A DNA stretch of 64,000 nt from NCBI RefSeq assembly GCF_000190575.1, contig NC_015164.1, forward strand, positions 3,306,501 to 3,370,500. The letters run 5' to 3'. The translations under genes and the position numbers were made by a program. Numbering within the stretch: position 1 is the stretch's first letter; each line of letters opens with the position of its first letter. The notes under the pieces are model-generated. The model was not told the DNA's origin, did no database searches, and saw only the letters and a program-made list of their open reading frames with translations. The stretch is from Phocaeicola salanitronis DSM 18170 (lineage in GTDB: Bacteria > Bacteroidota > Bacteroidia > Bacteroidales > Bacteroidaceae). Below, one piece after another: positions 42,573 to 53,100 of this stretch.

Positions 42573-45368
42573 TTAGAATGTCAACTGGATACCTCCGATG
42601 AATGTGCAAATTGCAGGATATTGCCATGCGATTACACCATTGGCTGACGTTTCGGGGTTATAACCGATGAAGTCGTTTGATGCGAAAGTATAAAGGTTAT
42701 CTACCGAGATATATGCACGCAGTTTTTGGATAAACGCTTTGGTTGTCCATTTTTGCGGGAGGGTATATCCCAATGTGACGTTGCTGATTCTCAAATAGCT
42801 TCCGTTATACAAGAAACGGGAAGAATATTGAGTCGCATTGTTCGGATCTTGGTAAATATATTGCGGATACTTGGCGTCTTTGTTTTCCGGAGTCCAAGAG
42901 TTAAGTGCCACGTCTTCAAGCGGTGTGCGCAATGACATGCCGAAGCCGGTAAATACAGCACCTGAATCGTAAACCTTACCTCCTACACGATAGTTGAAGT
43001 TGATATTGAAATCTAAATCTTTCCATTTCAAGTTCGTTCCGAAACCTCCCAATATTTTCGGGTCAGCATCTCCTACGTAACGTTTTGATGCGGCATTATA
43101 ATCCGATGTAGTCTCGTTGCCTGTTTCGTTCAGGTACCAAAGGGGCTTACCGGTTTCGCGGTCAACGCCTGCATATTCTTTCATATAGAACTGGGTATAA
43201 GGACGTCCCTCTTCGACAATTTGGAAAGTATATTCCAAAGGATCGTCGGTAGAAAGCTTGATAACCTCATTCTTGTTCCAAGTCAGGTTGGCAAAGAAGT
43301 TCCAGTTGAAGTCTTTTCGCTGCATCAATGCTGCGTTTACAGAAAATTCAACGCCCCGGTTGCGGATTTTACCGATGTTTTGGTAGGTTGTCGAAATACC
43401 AGTCGTCATTGACAGAGGTACTTCAAACAAAGCGTCCGATGTAATTGAGTTGTAGAAGTCAAACGTAAAGTGCAAGCGGTGCAATAAAGAAAGGTCAAAG
43501 CCGATATCAAACTTCTTCGATACTTCCCATGTCAAATCCGGATTGGATATGCTGGTCGGGATCATACCCGGAATCTGATTGTAGTTATAACCTGCTGAAT
43601 AGAAACCGCGGGCAGCATACCAGTCGATATCCTGATTACCTACCGTACCGTATGAAGCGCGAAGAGTCAGGTTGTTGATGATGTTGTTGTCTTTCAAGAA
43701 ATCTTCACCTGTCATGCGCCATTTAGCACCTACTGACCAGAAGTTACCCCAACGGTGGTTGGCACCGAATACAGACGAACCGTCACGACGATATGATCCG
43801 GACAAATAATACTTGTCGGCATACGAATAGTGCGCATCCATGAAATAAGAAGCCAAGCGTGCCTCTTGTTTATAATACTCAGAGCCTTGGTCTGTACCGG
43901 CAGTGGTCAGGTCACGCATACCGTCTGCAGAGAACGGGAAGTCTGACTTAGCGAAATATTCGTAATGATAGCTCTTTTTCTGCATTTCTTGTCCCAACAT
44001 AACGCTCACGTTGTGCTTTTCATCGAATACATAGTTCCAACCCAGAATGTTGTTCCAGGTAATGACGGTATTCTTAGAATTATACAACTGACCCAATCCG
44101 TTGTAGTCCATACCTTGTGGATTATATTGGGCACTCCAATACTGATATTGATTCAGTTCGTTCAAGTTTACACCCAATGTCGTTTTTGCGTAAATGCCTT
44201 TGCCGAAATCAATCTGGAAATAGGGGTTCAGATTGATGGTTTGCATTTTGTTTTCGTTCAATTCACCGGCAGTTTCGTCCATTAATGCCATTGGGTTATA
44301 ATTATTGATATTCGCATAGTTGCCTTCGCTGTCATAAACCGGATCCATCGGGGTCATGCTCGAAATGGCTGCTACTACCGGACTACTCATAGAACCACTT
44401 GTAGAAAGCGAGAATCCATTTTGGGTAGAATAGCTATAAGAGGTATTAACGCCAACTGTGGCCCATTTGAATTTGCTGTCCAAGTTCAAACGTCCAGAGA
44501 AACGTTCGAAATCAGCGCTTTTAACCAAACCTTCCGTATTCAAATAGCCTAGGCTGACATAATATCCGGTAGAACCGCTACGGCCCTGCATACTTAAATT
44601 ATAGTCTTGATAGTAACCTTTGCGGGTAATTTCGTCCATCCAGTCTGTAGATGTTTTGCGGTCCCAGCCGAAATATTCGTCTGCCAGATAATTATAATTG
44701 TCCTGCCACTCTCCGCCTTGTGCTGCGGTCAGACCGTCTGCAAAGAGGTTCATGGTTTGTTCGGCATTGGCAAAATCCATATTGTTGTTCGCCATGCTCA
44801 CAAAGCCTTGCTTTACATCCAAGTTGATATTGAATTTGCCTTCTTTTCCTTTCTTAGTTGTGATGACAATCACACCATTGGCTGCGCGTGAACCGTAAAT
44901 AGCAGTTGCTGCAGCATCTTTCAATACTGTAACGCTTTCGATATCAGACGGATTCAACATAGACATCGGGTCGACAGAGTTATTGCTGCTAGCAGTCAGT
45001 GAGCCGTCGTCTGTGTCCGAATCAACCGGCATGCCATCAATGACGTATAGCGGCTGAGTTCCCGAATTTAAGGAACCACGACCACGGATATAGATAGATC
45101 CCCATACACCAGGCATACTAGTAGAGTTATTCATCTGTACGCCCGGAACCGCTCCTTCCAATACTTTTACAAAGTTTGCGTCACTCTTTCTCAGAATCGC
45201 TTCATTGCTAATCGTAGTGGCAGCACCTGTAAATGCGGCCTTGCGTTGTACGCCATAACCGGTTACCACTACTTCGTCCAATGTCCGGGTGTCCGCCAAT
45301 AAAACTACATTCACAACAGGTTGAATCTCAACTTCCTGCGTCTGCAGTCCGATGAAAGAAATCACCAA
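42573..45368 (-). CDS. SusC-like receptor, cassette 1, lacking its 5' end (silent)
   Basis: 931 codons but no real N-terminus: the frame begins at SSAGTLVISFIGLQTQEV, the last part of the carboxypeptidase-regulatory domain, so signal peptide and promoter are absent. The rest is complete: plug (EVVVTGYGVQRKAAFTGAA, then IYIRGRGSLNSGTQPLYVID), barrel and a terminal aromatic strand. It differs from cassettes 2 and 3, which share EVMVVAYGTAKKSSFTG. The start given is an artefact of an internal GTG. Expression needs inversion with the site at 63618. Confidence 0.9.
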   Translation of the reverse strand: MVISFIGLQTQEVEIQPVVNVVLLADTRTLDEVVVTGYGVQRKAAFTGAATTISNEAILRKSDANFVKVLEGAVPGVQMNNSTSMPGVWGSIYIRGRGSLNSGTQPLYVIDGMPVDSDTDDGSLTASSNNSVDPMSMLNPSDIESVTVLKDAAATAIYGSRAANGVIVITTKKGKEGKFNINLDVKQGFVSMANNNMDFANAEQTMNLFADGLTAAQGGEWQDNYNYLADEYFGWDRKTSTDWMDEITRKGYYQDYNLSMQGRSGSTGYYVSLGYLNTEGLVKSADFERFSGRLNLDSKFKWATVGVNTSYSYSTQNGFSLSTSGSMSSPVVAAISSMTPMDPVYDSEGNYANINNYNPMALMDETAGELNENKMQTINLNPYFQIDFGKGIYAKTTLGVNLNELNQYQYWSAQYNPQGMDYNGLGQLYNSKNTVITWNNILGWNYVFDEKHNVSVMLGQEMQKKSYHYEYFAKSDFPFSADGMRDLTTAGTDQGSEYYKQEARLASYFMDAHYSYADKYYLSGSYRRDGSSVFGANHRWGNFWSVGAKWRMTGEDFLKDNNIINNLTLRASYGTVGNQDIDWYAARGFYSAGYNYNQIPGMIPTSISNPDLTWEVSKKFDIGFDLSLLHRLHFTFDFYNSITSDALFEVPLSMTTGISTTYQNIGKIRNRGVEFSVNAALMQRKDFNWNFFANLTWNKNEVIKLSTDDPLEYTFQIVEEGRPYTQFYMKEYAGVDRETGKPLWYLNETGNETTSDYNAASKRYVGDADPKILGGFGTNLKWKDLDFNINFNYRVGGKVYDSGAVFTGFGMSLRTPLEDVALNSWTPENKDAKYPQYIYQDPNNATQYSSRFLYNGSYLRISNVTLGYTLPQKWTTKAFIQKLRAYISVDNLYTFASNDFIGYNPETSANGVIAWQYPAICTFIGGIQLTF

Positions 45369-45383
45369 AGTTCCGGCCGAACT
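45348..45383 (-). other. Shufflon recombination site, cassette 1
   Basis: 36 bp, identical to those at 53047, 59948 (minus) and 63618 (plus): on the minus strand it begins AGTTCGGCCGGAACTTTGGT. AGTTC and GAACT form inverted arms 5 bp apart, a layout like tyrosine recombinase core sites. Confidence 0.85.
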
Positions 45384-45575
45384 TAATAGTATCCATAAAC
45401 GCCTGTTTATAAACCGATTATAGTAAGTCTGATTATGGCTTGTTCTTTTCCATGATTAACTCATACAGAGTATGAGACGGTTTTGTCTGAACTTTTTCTA
45501 CCCAAGAAGTATCTGAAAGCGATGAGATAATGGAATTTTTGATTACCTTTGTACGGAACTCAAATACATTTGGTT

Positions 45576-45794
45576 ATGGATGATAAGTATAAGATACCCT
45601 ACATAAATGCGTGCATACGCGCTTTTGCCAAGCGTTTCAGCCTTTCGGTCAAGAATGCCTTTCTATACCTATACCGGTTTAAGGGCGTGGATTTCCTGAA
45701 TGACTTTTATAGTGTAGAGCATTTGCAGTCCATTGACGATGCTGTGGATGACTTGATTGTCATCTGTAAAAAAAACGGAGGTCTACTGATATGA
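45576..45794 (+). CDS. DUF3791-like small protein, first of a three-gene set
   Basis: 72 residues from the ATG at 45576 (MDDKYKIPYINACIRAFAKR); 27 nt of frame upstream are ignored. Resembles DUF3791 proteins, which are found next to DUF3990 genes. A -7 box TACCTTTG lies about 25 nt upstream. Its stop overlaps the next ATG (ATGA). Could be an antitoxin, which is inference from the context. Confidence 0.65.
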   Translation: MDDKYKIPYINACIRAFAKRFSLSVKNAFLYLYRFKGVDFLNDFYSVEHLQSIDDAVDDLIVICKKNGGLLI

Positions 45795-46264
45795 TGCTTT
45801 ATCATGGAACTAATGTCGATTTCCAGCAGATAGACATTCGAAAATCCAATCCGTATAAGGATTTTGGTCAAGGTTTCTATCTGACAGATATTTTTGCACA
45901 AGCCGAAAATATGGCAGCCAAGAAAGCGCGAATTTTTGGCGGAAATCCGATTGTACAGAAATATCAATTTGATGAAGCGTATCTGTCGGCTCCGTTTCTG
46001 CATGTCCTGCTTTTTGAGAAACCCGATAAAGAGTGGGCGGAATTTATTTACCGGAACAGAACAAGGAGTATCCCTGCCTTTTCGCATCATTACGATATTG
46101 TGATAGGTCCGATAGCGGATGATGGGGTCGCTTACCTTTTAAGCCGTTACGAAGAAGGTCTTTGCACTTTGGAAGAATTGGCAAAGGAATTAGAATACAA
46201 ACAATTGAATAGGCAATTCTTTTTTGGAACTTTACGAAGCATTAATTTATTGGACAGAATATGA
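45791..46264 (+). CDS. DUF3990 protein, probable ADP-ribosyltransferase fold toxin
   Basis: 157 residues (ATG 45791 or 45794). MLYHGTNVDFQQID (H-G-T) and DFGQGFYLTDIFAQAENMA (G-x-G-F-Y-x-T) match the first two motifs of the diphtheria-toxin-like ADP-ribosyltransferase fold. YRNRTRSIPAF follows; a candidate catalytic acid is less clear. It sits between two DUF3791-like genes with ATGA overlaps on both sides, typical of co-regulated small modules. A toxin or a nucleic-acid modifier is inferred and not shown. Confidence 0.65.
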   Translation: MMLYHGTNVDFQQIDIRKSNPYKDFGQGFYLTDIFAQAENMAAKKARIFGGNPIVQKYQFDEAYLSAPFLHVLLFEKPDKEWAEFIYRNRTRSIPAFSHHYDIVIGPIADDGVAYLLSRYEEGLCTLEELAKELEYKQLNRQFFFGTLRSINLLDRI

Positions 46265-46524
46265 TGACAGCGATTCTGCAAGACTATTTGATTTCACACA
46301 TAGTCGATAAAATAACAGATTTTTTGATTGCGGATTTCCAATTAGACATACCTTCCGCACTGAATATAGTCTATACTTCTGATACGTTCAGAATACTCTC
46401 TGATAAAGAAGCTGACTTATACTGCCAAAGCCCTTCATATATATACGAATGGCTTAAAAGAGAGTTTCTGACGGGGAAACTGGACGATACTGCCGACGGA
46501 CATTTACAAGTGTTATCCAATTAA
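46261..46524 (+). CDS. Second DUF3791-like small protein
   Basis: 87 residues, MMTAILQDYLISHIVDKITD ..., acidic with a SPSYIYEWLKREFL helix near the end. Similar in length and helix pattern to the first DUF3791-like gene, though not close in sequence. Overlaps the DUF3990 stop by 4 nt. Its stop codon is directly followed by the terminal repeat of a MITE, so its 3' end may have been set by that insertion. Confidence 0.6.
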   Translation: MMTAILQDYLISHIVDKITDFLIADFQLDIPSALNIVYTSDTFRILSDKEADLYCQSPSYIYEWLKREFLTGKLDDTADGHLQVLSN

Positions 46525-46690
46525 GAGCCTGTTTTAAATTTTCCAATAAAGTAATATTCTATCAGGTTCTTTTGCGTTTGTTTCCGGTCTGTTTTCCCGA
46601 TTTTATTCGTCAGATAGCCCGCTATCCTCCTCATAAAATCAAAAAACATCCTCGAAAACAATTCGCAAAATTAACCTGAGCAAAATTTAT
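46525..46690. mobile_element. MITE-like element, inverted copy, truncated
   Basis: Reverse complement of the 8439-8612 element: starts GAGCCTGTTTTAAATTTTCC and ends inside the other terminal repeat (CCTGAGCAAAATTT, then TAATC), so about 10 bp of that end are gone. Confidence 0.8.
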
Positions 46691-46819
46691 AATCAAAAAG
46701 AAATGGTTTGCGAATTAGACAAACGGAATTTAAGAGTCAGAAGTGACTCCAACTCTTCTTTATAGTTTCCGATGTTGTCGAAGAAATCCTTAGGGATATT
46801 CAGTAAATATAACAAAATT

Positions 46820-46861
46820 AGCCAACTAATTCATACACAATGTATTGCGAATTAGTTGGCT
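46820..46861 (+). other. Hairpin upstream of the transposase remnant
   Basis: AGCCAACTAATTC / GAATTAGTTGGCT, 13-bp stem, followed by TTTTTTG. A second hairpin (CCCCCG/CGGGGG, 46882-46916) follows before the start codon. Probably the IS end protecting the transposase from outside transcripts. 46691-46819 has no gene. Confidence 0.6.
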
Positions 46862-46934
46862 TTTTTGTATCTTTAGATATTCCCCCGAAAATAAGGTTTG
46901 GCAGCCAAAACGGGGGAAATACCCCAACAAAGAT

Positions 46935-47380
46935 ATGGCTAAGATACAAAATATTTCGGAAATACAGCCCACTTTGGGCTTTACAGAATTTGATGTTCTG
47001 GAAAAATATCGCAAGAGTTTTCATGAGAGTGAACTGGGCAGGCTTCACTCAGTTTTCCCGTTTGACCGTATGGCAAAAGCCATAGGCTTGTCGGAACATC
47101 GTCTTGGACGCAGGAACATTTTTAGCCCTCTGGCAAAGATTGCCCTTATGGTCCTGAAAGCCTACACCGGATTCTCCGACAGACAGCTGGTGGAACATCT
47201 CAACGGCAACCTCCACTACCAGATGTTCTGCGGAATCATGATAGATCCGGCCTTTCCCATAACCAACTACAAGATAGTCAGTGCCATCCGCAATGAGATA
47301 GCATCCCGTCTTGATATTGACTCCCTTCAGGAGATACTGGCCTCCCACTGGAAACCATATCTTGAGAACCTCCACACGTC
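46935..47380 (+). pseudogene. IS transposase (IS1182/IS5-like), N-terminal fragment
   Basis: Begins MAKIQNISEIQPTLGFTEF and contains the N-terminal domain typical of Bacteroidetes IS1182-type transposases (PLAKIALMVLKAYTGFSDRQ, then FCGIMIDPAFPITNYKIVS). After about 147 residues (KPYLENLH) it runs into the end of a reversed group II intron fragment and the DDE region is lost. Not functional. Confidence 0.8.
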
Positions 47381-47384
47381 CATG

Positions 47385-47660
47385 AGACCTCCCCAGTTAA
47401 GGACATGCTCTTTCCATCTTATACCTGCTTGATTTACTTAGGGCATTTCCGTATAGCTATCGGACTTTGACTTGTTCAGTAGTCTTATCCATGCCCGCCA
47501 GCCTTATATCAAGTTTCTGTTCGTCAGGCCAGATGTTTGCCGACAGCTTCCTTCAGATTCCAACTCACGATGGACACCCTTGCTCTTGGCTATACACTTT
47601 CCCGCTATCGGGCGTGTTACGGACTTGCACCGGTTAGAGAATGTTCGTGCTGGGCGAACG
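47385..47660 (-). mobile_element. Group II intron fragment (domain I), reversed
   Basis: On the minus strand it reads CCGGTGCAAGTCCG ... GAATCTGAAGGAAGCTGTCGG ... GACGAACAGAAACTTGATAT ... ATAAGATGGAAAGAGCATGT, which aligns in order with 40245-40500 of the intron upstream of SusD. Both ends and all later domains are missing. It abuts the transposase fragment on one side and the terminator at 47664 on the other. Confidence 0.75.
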
Positions 47661-47663
47661 GAT

Positions 47664-47695
47664 AAAAGGCTGCCTCTATGAAGAAGCAGCCTTTT
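47664..47695 (-). terminator. Terminator of cassette 2
   Basis: AAAAGGCTGC / GCAGCCTTTT stem, with T-run on the minus strand, 24 nt after the lipoprotein stop. The same sequence type ends cassette 3 (54574). Confidence 0.85.
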
Positions 47696-47718
47696 ATTTT
47701 ATGCTACAGAGTCAAAAA

Positions 47719-48516
47719 TCATTCTACACCTGCAGTCGGCAATTGCAAAGTTTCTATTGCCGGAGGAGTAAAACTTCCAGCACTAACGGAAAATTCCAAC
47801 GTCACAGTAATAACTCCGTTTTCTAAAGTTCCATTTCCTGCTACATAAGCTGTTCCATATCCGTTTATATCGCTACAAGCTGCTTGACGGGCTACTGATA
47901 CCGTCCGACCATCTGCACCGACTTGGAATACGATGTCATAACCTTTTTCGTATACAGCGATAGCTTTATATAAACTTGGATTTTGGTCAGCTTGCATCAC
48001 TTCTACAGGGAAAGACTGAGGACTTCCATCTTCAAGAGCGAAGAAAGTAGTTGTATAAGTTCCTGTACCGATTGAAGAATAGGTATAATCACGGTAAATA
48101 GTGATAGTCTTTTGCAAGACAGCATCCACCGGAGCGGTTTCCTCTCCCAAAGTTAACACCAAACGATAATTCTCACCTGGAGTGATGTCGCCTACCGTTA
48201 CATGAATAGCTGCAGTAAATTCGCCGGCTTCAAAATTAACACTCGAAGGCACTTGGATTTCAGAAGGTACAGCACTACCATCAGACATCGAAGCACTTAA
48301 AGGGACAGTTGCGGCTTCATCTGATACCGCACGGATAACTTCTACATCAAAACCTTCATAACCTGTTGATGGAAACGAAACACTTTGTGCATTAATGGAA
48401 AAGGTTACGCCCATTGTAGTCCCTTCGTAAACAGGACCTTCGTTATCTTGGTCACAGGAAGTGAGCAGTCCCATGACTGCTACACTCAACCCTAAAAAAT
48501 AATTCTTTAATTTCAT
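47719..48516 (-). CDS. Cassette 2 third-gene lipoprotein (SusE/F position)
   Basis: 265 residues. Lipobox at LLTSCDQDNEG, then beta-rich domains containing SVSFPSTGYEGFDVEV and a TITIYRDYTYSSIGTG motif. Occupies the position of SusE/SusF, surface glycan-binding lipoproteins, but the sequence is of another kind and I do not recognise a named family. Its paralogue at 54629 has the same motifs. Third gene of the SusC-SusD-lipoprotein cassette. Confidence 0.8.
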   Translation of the reverse strand: MKLKNYFLGLSVAVMGLLTSCDQDNEGPVYEGTTMGVTFSINAQSVSFPSTGYEGFDVEVIRAVSDEAATVPLSASMSDGSAVPSEIQVPSSVNFEAGEFTAAIHVTVGDITPGENYRLVLTLGEETAPVDAVLQKTITIYRDYTYSSIGTGTYTTTFFALEDGSPQSFPVEVMQADQNPSLYKAIAVYEKGYDIVFQVGADGRTVSVARQAACSDINGYGTAYVAGNGTLENGVITVTLEFSVSAGSFTPPAIETLQLPTAGVE

Positions 48517-48546
48517 GTTGTTATTCTAATTGATTAAGAATTTCTA

Positions 48547-50088
48547 TTATTCATCACCTAACGGGTTTTGATCGGTAGCCGGATTCAGACTTGCGTTACC
48601 ATCGAATTCACTCTGAGGAATTGTCATCACCCACATATAGTTTTCCGGATTGGTTGTAGGACGTCCGGTAAGCAATGCGTCGGTAGGCCATCCCATATCT
48701 GTTGTACGTGTAAATCCTTGTTTCAAACGGCGGATATCCCATACACGTCCGTATTCACCCCACAATTCGATACGGCGTTGGTCGATAATGGCTTCCAGCA
48801 ATGAGCCGGTGCGGTCTGAAGTCGTTGCACCCAATTCAGTTCCCGTAAGGCTATCAATCGGATAAGTCAAGTCACGTTGTCCCATCAGGTTTCTCAGATA
48901 TTGGTGTGCCACATCCTCGTTACCCATACGGCAAGCAGCCTCGGCAGCAATCAGGTGCATTTCTTCTACACGCATCCAAATATAATCGCCTTCCCAAGTC
49001 TGTGTATTCGATGATTTGAACTTTTCCTGAGTGTAACCGCTATCATCAGTATTCGCAGAATGCTGCGTGTTCCACCAGCTTCTACGTGAATCAGATGCAC
49101 TCATTAAAGCATACAGGTCTTTGCTGATTTGCTTTGGAGCAGTCGCTGCATAAGCCCCCAAGTCATAGTCCATATGGCTGAAAAAACTGGCATACATGGT
49201 TGACTGATCAGAACGGATAGCAGCGCCCCACATTACATTCCCCGCATCTACATTGTTCAGTCCGGCAAAAGCGTCAACCGGCTGAATTGTGCAGCCGCTT
49301 GTCTCAATAGCGGAAACCGCAGCCTCAAATGCCGTATTCCAGTCTTCCATCGTCAAAGCAATACGTGCCAACCAACCGTATGCTACACTTTGGTCGATGT
49401 GGGAAATGTGTGTACGGCGAGAACCTTGTCCTAACAATTCAATAGAACGGTTAATGTCACTCAAAATCTGATCATATACTTCCTGGACGGTAGCACGAGG
49501 CTTCCCTTTCGTTTCCGGATTAGAAGGTTCTGTATAAATCGGGCAGCAAGGTTCGTTTTCATGACCTTTGTAAGTACGGGCAAAGTTCTGAGCCAACATA
49601 AAATAGGAGAATGCGCGGATAGCGTATGCCTGACCCAATACATTATTTACCAGTTCCGTAGTTCCTTGCATGCTGCCGTCGCCTGCCAAAATTTCATTGG
49701 CACCGTTCACCCATGTATAGAAACAATTCCACATGTCATACGGACGCCATGCCGTGCTGGCATACATATCTTTTACCTGATACAGGCAGTCGTACCAGAA
49801 CCAGCCGCTACCCATTGCAGCTTGTATCATGTCTTCACCCATCAGGTCTGCCATCAATACATACGAATTGATACCGAAGCTTTGGTGAGTATTGCCTTCC
49901 GGTGACCATGAATTATACATAGAACGATACATACCATTTAAAGCTACAATAGCAGTACCTGCATTACCAGAGATTCCACTACTCGACATAGAGTCTGTAG
50001 GCGCAGTTTCCAATGCATCGTCCGAGCAACCCGCAAGCATAGCACATCCTACGACTCCTGCAACTATATAATTGAATATTTTGTTCAT
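48547..50088 (-). CDS. SusD-like outer-membrane lipoprotein, cassette 2
   Basis: 513 residues, lipobox AMLAGCSDDALET. SusD family features: LGQAYAIRAFSYFMLAQNFA helical region, WMRVEEMHLIAAEAACRMGN, and the C-terminal IDQRRIELWGEYGRVWDIRR. Paralogue of the cassette 3 SusD (shared SQFKP-like CSD...ETAP start and ...MTIPQSEFDGN end). Encoded 24 nt after its SusC and 30 nt before the lipoprotein. Confidence 0.93.
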   Translation of the reverse strand: MNKIFNYIVAGVVGCAMLAGCSDDALETAPTDSMSSSGISGNAGTAIVALNGMYRSMYNSWSPEGNTHQSFGINSYVLMADLMGEDMIQAAMGSGWFWYDCLYQVKDMYASTAWRPYDMWNCFYTWVNGANEILAGDGSMQGTTELVNNVLGQAYAIRAFSYFMLAQNFARTYKGHENEPCCPIYTEPSNPETKGKPRATVQEVYDQILSDINRSIELLGQGSRRTHISHIDQSVAYGWLARIALTMEDWNTAFEAAVSAIETSGCTIQPVDAFAGLNNVDAGNVMWGAAIRSDQSTMYASFFSHMDYDLGAYAATAPKQISKDLYALMSASDSRRSWWNTQHSANTDDSGYTQEKFKSSNTQTWEGDYIWMRVEEMHLIAAEAACRMGNEDVAHQYLRNLMGQRDLTYPIDSLTGTELGATTSDRTGSLLEAIIDQRRIELWGEYGRVWDIRRLKQGFTRTTDMGWPTDALLTGRPTTNPENYMWVMTIPQSEFDGNASLNPATDQNPLGDE

Positions 50089-50112
50089 GTTTTTTCTTAA
50101 AATTTAAATTGA

Positions 50113-53100
50113 TTAGAAATTAACTTCGAAACCTAACGACCAAGTCTTGTTCGGAGTATAAGCGTAATTAGTTTGTCCACTAAAATTATATTGCGGATCC
50201 ATACCTTGCAAATGAGTAAACAATGCCAGATTATCAACAGAAGCAAATACGCGTACAGAGCCTAAACGGGCTTTCTGCATCCAAACCTTAGGCAATGTAT
50301 AACCTAATGTAATGTTCTTAATGGCAAAATAAGAAGCGTCTACTAAAAAACGGTCATTGGTTGCGTATGAACCGGCGATTTCAATACGCGGCACATCGGT
50401 AATGTCACCCGGTTTTTGCCAACGGCGCAATGCGTGAACGTTCCAAGTATTGTTGTAATACATGTTGTTCATCGAACCGGCATACAGGCTGTCGTAAATC
50501 TTACCGCCAATCGAATAAGTGGTCAAGATAGACAGGTCAATGCCCTTCCATGTCAGATCGGTACTGATGCTACCATACAAATCTGGGATACGGCTGCCCA
50601 AGTAATGCTTGCTGTTATTCGCTTTGTTGTAATCGCTGGAGATGTAGTCTTCACCAATTTTATTTCCGTTTTCATCTGTATCATATACCCAATAAAGCTG
50701 TGCACCTGTCGCAGGGTCTACACCAGCACTTTTTGCCATATAGAATGTGTTGATAGGCATGCCTTCTTTAATACTGTAGATACCGCTGATGATTTCAGGA
50801 GAATCTCCGGTCAGTTCCAGTACTTTATTCTTTACCGTAGAGCCCATCCATGACAAGTTCCAAGTCAAATCTTCTGTCTTGACAAGTGTGCCTCTGATTT
50901 CAAATTCGAAACCGCTGTTACGCATGCTTCCCACATTAGCGTTATATCCATTATAACCGGTAGAAGTAGCCATCGGGTAGCTCAACAACATATCGGTTGT
51001 TTTCTTATTATAATATTCAGCGTTAATGCTCAAACGGTGATCCAACAACAAAGCTTCGATGCCGACATTCAAGTTGCCATTCTTTTCCCATGTCAACGAT
51101 CTGTTTTCCAATGATGAAGGCATTGCACCCGGATTGTTTTCATTAGTCCAGCTCAAATCGTAGAGCCCTTGCCACAGATAATAATTAGGGTTACCGTTTG
51201 CATCCAAAATATTATCATTACCTTGTTGACCATAGCTTAACTTCACAGACAAGTTGTTAATCCATGTCAAATCTTTCATGAATTCTTCTTTCGATACACG
51301 CCAGTTACCTCCTACAGACCAGAAAGTACCCCAACGATTATCTTTATAGAAACGTGAAGAACCATCCGTACGCAAAGAAGCAGAGAAATAATATTTTTCG
51401 TCAAAATTATAATTAAAACGACCGAACCAAGATTCGATACGGTAGTTATCGGTATAAGAGTCAGCGTCATACAATACAGCACCCGGACGCAATTCCAAAA
51501 TACCGTCTACCAAACCGGTTCTTCCAGCTGAAAGGTATTCATATTGGTAAGCATAAAACTCATGACCGGCCATCACATCGAAATTATGCAAACCGAACGT
51601 ACGGTTCCATGTCAGGATCTGATTGAACGTATAGCTTTGCATACGGACACTGTATTTCTGCAACAAACCGCCTGCGTTAGCCTGATTACCATGATACATA
51701 TTCATGTAGTCCATCTGATTCTGGTTACGATAGTCCATACCGAAGTTAACAGAGAACTTCAAGCCTTTGAATACACCAAATTCATCTTTATCACCACCCA
51801 ATGTGAAGCCGGTACGCAAGCTGGCAACATCATTCTTTACCAATGATTTATCATCAATCAAACCTCCTAATGGATTATAGTCATCATAACTACCCGGACG
51901 ACCGCTTTCACCATAGTCCAATTGGGGATTTCCATTTGAATCCAACAGGTTATTACCATTCTCATCCTTTATATATACAGGAAGCAACGGAGAAATAAAT
52001 TGTGCAGAATACCATACGTTCGACTGTGATGTATCTTCATACTGGCTATAGTTCATAATAGAATGCGTCAAAGATACGTTCATGTTTGCCTTAAACCAGT
52101 CGGTTACATCCGAAGTAATGTTGGCGCGTCCGTTATAACGCTGGAAACCGGTATTAGTTAAAATACCATCTTCGTTTACATAACCTAATGAAAACATGTA
52201 TTTAGTTTTAGCAGAACCTCCGCTCAATGACAATTGATGTTCATGACGAAAAGCACCATTTTGCTGTACGGCATCCAACCAAGGTTCGTTCCAAGCTGAA
52301 ACAGCATCTGCGCGTACTTGTCCTGTAGCCGGATCAATTAATTGGTCCCACGTATAATTTTTAAACGGATTATAAAGTTCACCGGCACTACCTCCCAAAT
52401 TGCGAGCCAATGAAGCACGAGCCATAGCCTCAGCTTGCTCCCATGAATAACCATTGCCAAACGCATAACTGTTACGTGCGGCTTCGTAACTCAACTGAAC
52501 AAAATCTTTTTGGCTTACCGTTTCATATTCAGGAATCGCGCGTGAAGACCATCCTGCGGTAGAACGCCAAGTTACATTTGTCTTGCCCTCCTTACCTTGT
52601 TTAGTAGTAATCATGACTACACCGTTCGCACCACGTGCACCGTAAAGGGCACCGGCCGAAGCATCTTTCAGAATTGTCATCGATTCGATATCCGACGGAT
52701 TGATAGAAGAAAGTGTACCGTCATAAGGAACACCATCTACTACATACAACGGGTCTTGTGAAGCATTAATAGAACCATAACCGCGGATTACAATAGAGGC
52801 AGATTCACCAGGTTGTCCTGAACCCGAGGTTGTTAATACGCCTGTCGTTTGTCCTTCCAAGGCTTTTGTCACATTAGTAATAGGGCGAGATTCGATCTTA
52901 TCACCTCCGACAACCGAAGCCGAACCCGTAAACGAAGACTTCTTAGCCGTACCGTAAGCTACCACCATCACCTCGTCCAACACCTCAGCATCCGACTTCA
53001 GCACAACTTTCACAACCGGCTGGATCTTAACCTCTTGCGTCTGCAGTCCGATGAAAGAAATCACCAAAGTTCCGGCCGAACTAATATGTTTATGAAATTG

